Of a stretch of DNA of 64,000 nt, positions 58,172 through 64,000 are shown piece by piece. The DNA comes from Roseisalinus antarcticus (GTDB taxonomy: Bacteria > Pseudomonadota > Alphaproteobacteria > Rhodobacterales > Rhodobacteraceae), in NCBI RefSeq assembly GCF_900172355.1, contig NZ_FWFZ01000017.1, positions 1 to 64,000 of the forward strand, given 5' to 3'. How positions within the stretch are numbered: the first letter of the stretch is position 1; each line of letters starts with the position of its first letter. A program made the position numbers and the translations under genes. Under the pieces are notes generated by a model, which made no database searches, had not been told where the DNA came from, and worked only from the letters and a program-made list of their open reading frames with translations.

Positions 58172-58201
58172 GGGGCGCGCGCCACGCCGTGGCCGCGCCC
58201 C
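58172..58201 (+). terminator. strong stem-loop after substrate-binding gene 2
   Basis: GGGGCGCG-c-GCCAC, loop GCC, GTGGC-CGCGCCCC: 13 base pairs with one bulged base, starting nine bases past the stop. No T-run follows and the next gene starts 22 bases later, so it probably stabilises the upstream message rather than ending it. Confidence 0.7.
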
Positions 58202-58223
58202 GCCATTTCGCGAGGAGAGTATC

Positions 58224-59267
58224 ATGTCGAAAGCAAGGATTGGCCTGATCGGCGCCGGTTGGTGGGGGGTGGAGGTTTATGTGCCCGCCCTGATCGACCA
58301 TCCCGACGCGGAGCTGGTGGCGGTGAACCGGCGTGACCGCGCCGCGCTGGACCGCATCTGCGAGAAGTTCGGCATCCCCAACGGCTATACCGACGTCGGT
58401 GAGATGCTCGCGGCCGAGGATCTGGACGCGGTCGTCATCACCTCGCCGCACGTGGTGCATTTCGAACATGCCAAGGCCGCGCTCGAGGCCGGCTGCCACG
58501 TGCTGATCGACAAGCCGATGACCACGAGCGCCGCCGACGCCCACGCGCTGGTGGCCCTGGCCGAGAAGGTCGGCAAGCAGATCCTCATTCCCTACGGCTG
58601 GAACTACAAACCTTTCGTGACCCAGGCCGCCGACCTGATCGCCAAGGGCGGTGTCGGCGAGATCCGGCACGTGTCGTGCATGATGGCCACCTTCACCTAC
58701 GACCTCTTCGGCGGCCACGGCCTGGCCGAGGCCAAGGACGCGATGTTCAAGCCCGAAGCCTCGACCTGGGCCGATCCGGACCGGGCGGGCGGCTATGGCT
58801 GGGGTCAGCTCAGCCATTCGCTGGGGCTGATGTTCCGGCTGGTCAACCTCAAGCCGAAAGAGATCTATGCGCTTGAGACCAAGTCCGATTCCAACGTCGA
58901 CCTGACGGAATCCGCGGTCCTGACCTTCGAGAACGGCGCGATCGCCTCGATCTCCGGCTCGGCGCTGCTGCCCAAGCAATGCTCCTACCAGCTCGACGTG
59001 CGGATCTACGGCACCGAAGGCATGCTGACCATCGACATGGAGCGCACCCGGATGGAGCTGCGCCGGATGGACAAGGAGGACGTGGTGCTCGACCTGGAGC
59101 CGGACGAGGGCCAATACGCGGCGGTCGAGCCGATCAACCGGCTGGTGCAGGTCTGCCATGGCACCGCCGCGACGATCGAGGCCGACGGCACCGTGGGCGC
59201 CCGCGCCATCGACGTGCTGGACGCGATGTATCGGTCGTTCAAATCCAGCAAGTCCGAGGCGGTCTGA
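58224..59267 (+). CDS. Gfo/Idh/MocA-family oxidoreductase
   Basis: A 347-residue NAD(P)-dependent sugar oxidoreductase. RIGLIGAGWWGVEVYVPALI is the Rossmann start, VVITSPHVVHFEHAKAALEA the next strand, and HVLIDKPMTTSAADAHALV the conserved (E/D)KP motif with the catalytic Lys. The C-terminal beta-sheet domain has YGWGQLSHSLGLMFRLVNLK with the conserved His/Asp region. It could oxidise a deoxy sugar or an inositol. ATG 58224 follows GAGGAGAG. It ends just before the acetoacetate-decarboxylase-like gene. Confidence 0.88.
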   Translation: MSKARIGLIGAGWWGVEVYVPALIDHPDAELVAVNRRDRAALDRICEKFGIPNGYTDVGEMLAAEDLDAVVITSPHVVHFEHAKAALEAGCHVLIDKPMTTSAADAHALVALAEKVGKQILIPYGWNYKPFVTQAADLIAKGGVGEIRHVSCMMATFTYDLFGGHGLAEAKDAMFKPEASTWADPDRAGGYGWGQLSHSLGLMFRLVNLKPKEIYALETKSDSNVDLTESAVLTFENGAIASISGSALLPKQCSYQLDVRIYGTEGMLTIDMERTRMELRRMDKEDVVLDLEPDEGQYAAVEPINRLVQVCHGTAATIEADGTVGARAIDVLDAMYRSFKSSKSEAV

Positions 59268-59268
59268 C

Positions 59269-60039
59269 ATGGTCTGGAAGAACAGGCGCGAGGACATTCT
59301 GAAGGGGGGGTTTTCCACCCCCCTCGACGCGCCGACGATCCCGCGGTTCCCGTTCGAGTTCCGCGACATCCGGATCTTTACCATGACCTACCGGACCGAC
59401 CCCGAGGCGATCCGCGCCCTGCTGCCCGAGCCGCTGGAGTCCACCGGCGACATGGTGATGATCCATTTCTACCAGATGAACGACACCGACTGGCTGGGCC
59501 CCTACAACGAGGTCAACGTGATGGTCGGCGCCGAACTGCCCGGCAAGGCCACGGGTGCCTATTCCACCTATCTTTACCTCTCGTCCGAGGTTGGCGTCAC
59601 CCACGGCCGCGAAATCCACGGCCAGCCCAAGAAACTGGGCGAGCCGCGCATCGACTACCGCGGCGACCTGATCGTGGCCACGCTGGAGCGCAACGGCATC
59701 GAGGTGGTCACCGGCACCATGCCCTACAAGCAGGAGCGCGGCGACATTGCCGACCTCTCTGCGATCTTTCCCTTCGCGACCAACATCAACCTCAAGGCGG
59801 TGGACCACATCGACGGCAGCCCGGCGATCCGGCAGCTGACCTCGCGCAGCCTCAGCGACGTGCAGGTCACCGAATGCTGGCGCGGCCCCTGCACCGTCGA
59901 GCTGCGCCCCAATGCGCAGGCCCCCGTGCATCGCCTGCCGGTGCGCGAAATGGGCGACGGCTTCTTCTGGTCGGCGCAGTTCACGCTCGTTCCGGGCGTG
60001 GTTCTTCTCGATTACCTCGACGGGTCCGACGGGCCCTGA
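59269..60039 (+). CDS. acetoacetate decarboxylase-family protein
   Basis: A 256-residue member of the ADC fold. VTHGREIHGQPKKLGEPRID has the tandem lysines of the active site (the second would be the Schiff-base residue), and LLPEPLESTGDMVMIHFYQM and VMVGAELPGKATGAYSTYLY match flanking strands. Many ADC-family enzymes act not as decarboxylases but as aldolase-dehydratases or hydrolases on diketo acids. Within a deoxysugar island a keto-acid role is more likely than acetone formation. ATG 59269, one base after the previous stop; 18 bases to the FAH-family gene. Confidence 0.82.
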   Translation: MVWKNRREDILKGGFSTPLDAPTIPRFPFEFRDIRIFTMTYRTDPEAIRALLPEPLESTGDMVMIHFYQMNDTDWLGPYNEVNVMVGAELPGKATGAYSTYLYLSSEVGVTHGREIHGQPKKLGEPRIDYRGDLIVATLERNGIEVVTGTMPYKQERGDIADLSAIFPFATNINLKAVDHIDGSPAIRQLTSRSLSDVQVTECWRGPCTVELRPNAQAPVHRLPVREMGDGFFWSAQFTLVPGVVLLDYLDGSDGP

Positions 60040-60057
60040 CTACACAAGGACAAGACG

Positions 60058-60897
60058 ATGAAATTTCTCCGTTACGGGCCGCAAGGGTCTGAAAAGCCGG
60101 GCCTTCTGGACGATGACGGCGCGATCCGCGACCTCAGCGGTCATCTCGGCGACCTCCGGGGGGACGTGCTTGCGAGCCTTGGCGATCTGGCCGGGATCGA
60201 CCCGGCCTCGCTGCCGTTGGTCGAAGGCACGCCCCGGCTGGGCCCCTGCGTCGGGGACACCGGCAAGTTCATGTGCATCGGCCTGAACTACGCCGACCAC
60301 GCGGCCGAAAGTGGGATGGCCGTGCCGTCCGAACCGGTGCTGTTCATGAAGGCGACCTCGGCGATCTGCGGACCCAACGACCCGATCATCATCCCGCGCG
60401 GCTCGGAAAAGACCGACTGGGAGGTGGAGCTGGGCGTGGTCATCGGCAAGCCCGCGAAATACGTGGACGAGGCCGACGCGTTGTCTCATGTCGCGGGCTA
60501 TTGCGTCATCAACGACGTGTCCGAACGCGCCTACCAGATCGAGCGTCAGGGCCAGTGGACCAAGGGCAAGAGCTGCGACAACTTCGGCCAGACCGGCCCC
60601 TGGCTGGTGACCCCGGACGAGGCCAGCGACCCGCAGGACCTAGGCATGTGGCTGACCGTCAACGGCGAGACGATGCAGGACGGCTCGACGACGACCATGG
60701 TCTACGGCGTGGCACACCTGGTCAGCTACCTGTCGCAGTTCATGACGCTGCACCCCGGCGACATCATCTCGACCGGCACCCCGCCGGGCGTGGGCATGGG
60801 GCTGAAGCCCCAGCGCTACCTCAAGGCGGGCGACGTGGTGGAGCTCGGGATCCAGGGCCTCGGCCAGCAACGGCAGGAGTGTATCGCAGATGGCTGA
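60058..60897 (+). CDS. FAH-family hydrolase (2,4-diketo-3-deoxy-rhamnonate/fuconate type)
   Basis: A 279-residue fumarylacetoacetate-hydrolase-type protein. GKFMCIGLNYADHAAESGM opens the core; metal ligands are the Glu residues of TDWEVELGVVIGKPA and Asp in GYCVINDVSERAYQ. KGKSCDNFGQTGPWLVTPDE and ISTGTPPGVGMGLKP complete the signature. This set is the pattern of 2,4-diketo-3-deoxy-L-rhamnonate/fuconate hydrolases, which split the diketo acid to pyruvate and lactate in non-phosphorylated deoxysugar pathways. It overlaps the following dehydratase by eight bases, so dehydration and cleavage are coupled genetically. Confidence 0.85.
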   Translation: MKFLRYGPQGSEKPGLLDDDGAIRDLSGHLGDLRGDVLASLGDLAGIDPASLPLVEGTPRLGPCVGDTGKFMCIGLNYADHAAESGMAVPSEPVLFMKATSAICGPNDPIIIPRGSEKTDWEVELGVVIGKPAKYVDEADALSHVAGYCVINDVSERAYQIERQGQWTKGKSCDNFGQTGPWLVTPDEASDPQDLGMWLTVNGETMQDGSTTTMVYGVAHLVSYLSQFMTLHPGDIISTGTPPGVGMGLKPQRYLKAGDVVELGIQGLGQQRQECIADG

Positions 60898-62026
60898 CCC
60901 CCACGTCCGCAATGTCGAGGCGATCCCCGTCTCCTATCAGGAGCCGACGGACCACAACCGGTTCCGCTCGGTCTGCCTGGTGCGGATCACCACCGAGGAC
61001 GGGCAGGTGGGCTGGGGCGAATGCTGCACCTACTTCCCCGAGGCCTCGCTCGCCGCCGCCCATATCGTCGAGGGGCTGAGCCACCTCGTCGTCGGCCGCA
61101 GCCCGCTGGAAACGCGCAGCATCTGGCAGGCCATGCGCGAGCACAGCTGGTGGTACGGGACCGGGCAGGGCATCGCCTCGATGGCCATATCGGGCATCGA
61201 CATCGCGCTCTGGGACCTCAAGGGCAAGGTGCTGGGCGCCCGCGTGCTCGACCTGCTGGGCGGGCCGGTGCGCGACAAGCTGCCCGCCATCGCCAGCCTG
61301 CACGGCACCAAGGCCCGGATCGAGGACATGGCCGAGGAAATCGCGGCCCACACCGCCACCGGCCTGCACGGCGCCAAGGTCGGCTTTGGCAAGGCGGGCG
61401 ACGCCAACCTCGGCTTTGATCGCGACCGCGACATCGACTTTGTCCGACAGGTGACCAAGGCGATGGGCCCCGGCAAATCGCTGATGGTGGACATGGGCGT
61501 CAAGAACTTCTGGGACGTGTCCACCGCCATCACCCGCGCCAAGGCCTTCGAGGAAATGGGCGTCGCCTGGCTCGAAGAGCCGCTGGGCCACAATGACCCG
61601 GCCGGCTATGCCGCCCTGCGCGCCGCCACCGGCATCCGCATCGGCTATGGCGAGCGCGAGTCGAACGCTGTCGGCGTCAAGCGGATCGTCGACACCGGCA
61701 CCGTCGATGTCGTGGGCATCGACCCCGGCCGGATCGAGGGCATCACCGGCTTTCTGCAGGCCGCCGAGGTCTGCGCCCTGTCGCGGCGGCAGGCCAACGC
61801 GCACAACTTCTCGACCGCGATCGTGGGTGCTGCGAGCCAGGCGCTCAGCTTCGCCTGCCCGGCCTGCTACCTGCTGGAGCTTCAGCCGGTCTATGGCCCG
61901 GCCCAGCGCGACCTGGTGGACAAGCCGGTCTGGCACACGAACGGCTTCGTCAACATGCCCGAAGGGCCGGGGCTGGGCATCGAGATCAACGAGGACCTCG
62001 TCAATTCGGCCCGGCTGGACCGGTAG
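60890..62026 (+). CDS. enolase-superfamily sugar-acid dehydratase (mandelate-racemase type)
   Basis: A 378-residue enolase-superfamily protein. The capping domain has GWGECCTYFPEASLAAAHIV. The barrel carries LHGAKVGFGKAGD (Lys side), KSLMVDMGVKNFWD (metal Asp), VAWLEEPLGHNDP (metal Glu), RIGYGERESN (metal Glu) and RRQANAHNFSTAIVG (catalytic His). This is the usual acid-sugar dehydratase set. It resembles galactonate/fuconate-type dehydratases but the exact aldonate cannot be read. A second enolase-superfamily gene (63857) of rhamnonate type follows, so the island can dehydrate two sugar acids. Confidence 0.88.
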   Translation: MADPHVRNVEAIPVSYQEPTDHNRFRSVCLVRITTEDGQVGWGECCTYFPEASLAAAHIVEGLSHLVVGRSPLETRSIWQAMREHSWWYGTGQGIASMAISGIDIALWDLKGKVLGARVLDLLGGPVRDKLPAIASLHGTKARIEDMAEEIAAHTATGLHGAKVGFGKAGDANLGFDRDRDIDFVRQVTKAMGPGKSLMVDMGVKNFWDVSTAITRAKAFEEMGVAWLEEPLGHNDPAGYAALRAATGIRIGYGERESNAVGVKRIVDTGTVDVVGIDPGRIEGITGFLQAAEVCALSRRQANAHNFSTAIVGAASQALSFACPACYLLELQPVYGPAQRDLVDKPVWHTNGFVNMPEGPGLGIEINEDLVNSARLDR

Positions 62027-62047
62027 AGGCGAGAAAGGGAGGACACC

Positions 62048-62827
62048 ATGCTGCAAGGAAAATCGGTGATCGTGACCGGCGGATCGCGCGGCATCGGCGC
62101 GGGGATCTCGCGCGCGATGGCAAAGGCCGGGGCCGACGTGGTCGTGAACTATTTCAACGAGAACGACGCGGAATACGGCCAGACCGACGGGATCGAGGCG
62201 GTCGTGGCCGATATCGAGGCGATGGGCCAGAGGGCTGTGGCGGTCGAGGGCAACGTCGCCGACCCCGAGACCGGGCACAAGCTCGTCGCCGCCGCCGTCG
62301 ACGCCTTCGGCAAGGTCGACGTGCTGTCCTCGAACGCGGGGATCTGCCCGTTCCATGCCTTTCTCGACATGCCAGTCGAGCTGATGCGCCAGGTCTCGGC
62401 GGTGAATTACGAAGGCAGCTTCATGGTGTCCCAGGCCGCCGCGCGGCAGATGGTGGCCCAGGGGCACGGCGGCGCGATCATCGCCACCTCCTCGATCTCG
62501 GCGCTGGTCGGCGGCGAGCTGCAAAGCCACTACACCCCGACCAAGGCGGCCGTCCATGCGATGATGCAGTCGGTGGCGATCAGCATGGGCCGGCACGGTA
62601 TCCGCTGCAATTCGATCATGCCGGGCGCGATCATGACCGACCTGAACCGCGATGTCCTGACCGGGACCGAAACCGCGGAATACTTCCAGAAGCGCATCCC
62701 TCTCGGGCGCTACGGCACGCCGGACGACATCGGCCAGGTCGCGGTGTTCCTCGCCTCCGACATGGCGGCCTACGTGACCGGCGCCAGCATCCTGGTGGAC
62801 GGCGGCATGTTCGTGAACCTGCAATGA
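62048..62827 (+). CDS. short-chain dehydrogenase/reductase C
   Basis: A 259-residue classical SDR. VIVTGGSRGIGAGISRAMAK, VLSSNAGICPFHAFLDM, IIATSSISALVGGELQSHY with YTPTKAAVHAMMQSVAISMG (Tyr/Lys), and the common terminus ASILVDGGMFVNLQ. It has an unusual eight-residue insertion after the second strand (NENDAEYGQTDG). Most similar in layout to rhamnose/fucose/glucose 1-dehydrogenases. RBS GGGAGGACACC; the stop overlaps the DapA-family gene. Confidence 0.9.
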   Translation: MLQGKSVIVTGGSRGIGAGISRAMAKAGADVVVNYFNENDAEYGQTDGIEAVVADIEAMGQRAVAVEGNVADPETGHKLVAAAVDAFGKVDVLSSNAGICPFHAFLDMPVELMRQVSAVNYEGSFMVSQAAARQMVAQGHGGAIIATSSISALVGGELQSHYTPTKAAVHAMMQSVAISMGRHGIRCNSIMPGAIMTDLNRDVLTGTETAEYFQKRIPLGRYGTPDDIGQVAVFLASDMAAYVTGASILVDGGMFVNLQ

Positions 62828-63765
62828 CCCAGGCGCCGGCCCCGATCCCCCCGGGCATCCATCCGATGCTCTACGCCTTCTTCGAGGAGGACGGCGGCGC
62901 GCTGCGGCATGACATGTTCGACCGGCAGGTCGATGTCGCGCTGGCCGCCGGCGCCGCCGGGCTGGCCGTGCTGGGGCTGGGAACCGAGACCACCAAGCTG
63001 ACCGAGGCCGAACGCGAGGCCGTCATCGCCACCGTCAAGCGGCGTCTGGCGGGCCGCGCACCGCTGATCGCCACCGTCCGCGGAGAGACCCCCGAGGCAC
63101 AGATCGCCACGGCCCGGCGCTACCGCGAGCTCGGGGCGAGCGCGATCCTGCTGCAACCCCCCTCCGGCCCGATGGAGAGCGCCCCGCTGCGCGACTTCTT
63201 CGCCACCGTCATCAACGCGCTGGATTGCCCGGCCGGCGTGCAGAACGCGCCCGAGTTCCTGGGCTACGGGCTGGGCGACGCCGACCTTCTGGCGCTGGCG
63301 GAGAGCTGCGGGAATTTCGCGATCGCCAAGCTGGAATGCAGCGCCATCGCGCTGGAGCCCGTCGCGACCATGTTCGCGGGCCGGACCATGGTGCTGAACG
63401 GGCGCTGTGGGCTGGAGTTGCCCGATTGCCTGCGCGCCGGCGCGGCCGGCATGATGCCGGGCACCGAAACCATCGACCTGACCACGGCGATCTACACGGC
63501 CTGGACGGCGGGCGATCACGCAGAGGCCGAGCGGCGCTATGCCGAGGCCCTGCCCGCGCTGACGTTCTTCATGCAGGGCATTCCGCAGTTCCTGACCTAT
63601 GGCAAGGCGCTTCTGGCCGCGCGGCTGGGGGTCGAGGTCGGCGGCGCCCGCGCGCCCTTCCTGGCCGCCACGCCCTTCGGCCTCGACTGTGTCGCGCACT
63701 ATGCCGCGCGGTTCGGCCCGCTGCCGGGCGCCGATCCCACGGGCACCGGAGGCCGCGCCACATGA
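62824..63765 (+). CDS. DapA/N-acetylneuraminate-lyase-family aldolase
   Basis: A 313-residue TIM-barrel protein of the dihydrodipicolinate synthase family. LAVLGLGTETTKLTEAEREA corresponds to the GTTGE loop but is altered, SAILLQPPSGPMESAP to the strand that usually holds the Tyr, and CGNFAIAKLECSAIALEPV contains the Schiff-base Lys. LRAGAAGMMPGTETIDL is the late glycine turn. It probably cleaves or dehydrates a 2-keto-3-deoxy sugar acid, as an alternative to the FAH-type branch. ATGA overlap with SDR C. The 91 bases after it hold only a short 30-codon frame of doubtful reality. Confidence 0.85.
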   Translation: MTQAPAPIPPGIHPMLYAFFEEDGGALRHDMFDRQVDVALAAGAAGLAVLGLGTETTKLTEAEREAVIATVKRRLAGRAPLIATVRGETPEAQIATARRYRELGASAILLQPPSGPMESAPLRDFFATVINALDCPAGVQNAPEFLGYGLGDADLLALAESCGNFAIAKLECSAIALEPVATMFAGRTMVLNGRCGLELPDCLRAGAAGMMPGTETIDLTTAIYTAWTAGDHAEAERRYAEALPALTFFMQGIPQFLTYGKALLAARLGVEVGGARAPFLAATPFGLDCVAHYAARFGPLPGADPTGTGGRAT

Positions 63766-63856
63766 TCGCCCGAGCCACCCGCCCCCGCATCGTCACGGAC
63801 CGCGGCGCCCCCGCGAGCAGCCGCCCCTGCCGCCCCAATGGAAGACGGAGTTGACC

Positions 63857-64000
63857 ATGAAGAACCCATTCGAAATCGTTGATATGCGGACCTTTCTCGT
63901 CACGTCCCAGGGCGATGGCGGCGATTACGGCCGGCAGAAGCAGGGGCATTGGCTGATCGACACGCTGATCTCCAACCCGATGTCGGGCTATCCGGAATAT
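63857..64000 (+). CDS. rhmD: L-rhamnonate dehydratase, N-terminal 48 residues (cut by window end)
   Basis: ATG 63857 follows GGAGTTGACC and the frame runs out of the window. The 48 visible residues include IVDMRTFLVTSQGDGGDYGR, QKQGHWLIDTLISNP and MSGYPEY. The GHW-D--I-PMS-YPEY block is the typical N-terminal capping region of L-rhamnonate dehydratases in the enolase superfamily. It would convert L-rhamnonate to 2-keto-3-deoxy-L-rhamnonate. The catalytic barrel is outside the window, so function rests on this segment and on the RhaM and FAH-type neighbours. Confidence 0.7.
   Translation, partial: MKNPFEIVDMRTFLVTSQGDGGDYGRQKQGHWLIDTLISNPMSGYPEY

Noticed and set aside
63762-63854. 30-codon frame overlapping the DapA-type stop
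   Set aside because: Arg/Pro-rich, no motif, and its ATGA overlap can arise by chance; kept out of the gene list.
1-64000. tRNA, rRNA, riboswitch or replication-origin signals
   Set aside because: No cloverleaf, rRNA block, known riboswitch core, repABC or dnaA-type cluster was noticed on reading both strands; small RNAs cannot be excluded by eye.

Overview
The window looks like chromosomal or large-plasmid DNA of an alphaproteobacterium, most likely a member of the Rhodobacteraceae (Roseobacter group). The basis is high G+C content, dense transporter-centred catabolic operons, coxSMLDE-style molybdenum-hydroxylase genes, an RTX-type secreted protein and IS5/IS3-type remnants. No rRNA, tRNA, phage, CRISPR or replication-origin genes were seen. 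Species assignment is not possible by eye.

Layout. (1) 1-1192: an IS scar with the N-terminus of an IS5-type transposase at the left edge, a decayed second IS5-type fragment, a decayed IS3-type fragment and two copies of a 31-bp repeat. (2) 1193-25922: about twenty plus-strand genes, many start/stop-overlapped. They encode a branched-chain-amino-acid-type ABC importer (periplasmic protein, two permeases, LivG, and a LivF fused to a UPF0261/Tm-1-like domain), a TIM-barrel PEP-hydrolase-like protein, an aldehyde dehydrogenase, a degenerate iron-alcohol-dehydrogenase homologue, an AraC regulator, and a giant flotillin with about fifty consecutive 11-residue repeats. They also encode two CoxG-like SRPBCC proteins, a Cox/xanthine-dehydrogenase-type Mo enzyme whose large subunit is split in two, its CoxD/CoxE maturation pair, an amidohydrolase, a metallo-beta-lactamase-fold hydrolase, and an SMP-30 lactonase fused to a cysteine-hydrolase-like domain. 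I could not match this set to a described pathway. It reads as an import, hydroxylation and ring-opening catabolic system, and it is the best candidate in the window for an undescribed system.

(3) 25954-41758: a surface-polysaccharide locus with an SLC13-type anion permease, two sulfotransferases, a Wzx-like flippase, an ATP-grasp protein, three glycosyltransferases, a ParB-like orphan, an O-antigen-ligase/polymerase-type protein, a Wzc-like tyrosine autokinase and a WbaP/ExoY-like sugar transferase. Two sulfotransferases beside a possible sulfate permease suggest a sulfated polysaccharide. (4) 41886-45638: one 1250-residue secreted RTX phosphoesterase carrying an apparently identical 848-bp internal duplication. 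(5) 45945-64000: a sugar (deoxysugar/L-rhamnose-type) catabolic island controlled by a divergently placed GntR/FadR regulator with palindromic operators. It has an RbsC-like permease, an RbsA-like ATPase, two periplasmic sugar-binding proteins, RhaM mutarotase, isomerase/epimerase-type proteins, three SDRs, a Gfo/Idh/MocA enzyme, two enolase-superfamily dehydratases (the last, L-rhamnonate-dehydratase-like, cut by the window end), an FAH-family diketo-deoxy-acid hydrolase, a DapA-family aldolase, an acetoacetate-decarboxylase-family protein and an unknown cysteine-rich protein.

How the parts work together. The island in (5) fits the non-phosphorylated deoxysugar route: uptake, mutarotation, oxidation, dehydration of the aldonate, oxidation of the 2-keto-3-deoxy acid, and hydrolysis to pyruvate plus lactate. 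The region in (2) imports an unknown compound that induces its own uptake and degradation genes through the AraC protein. Three periplasmic-binding-protein genes are each followed by a strong stem-loop, as expected where the binding protein must be made in excess over the membrane parts. All functional statements are by reading motifs; no database search was run.
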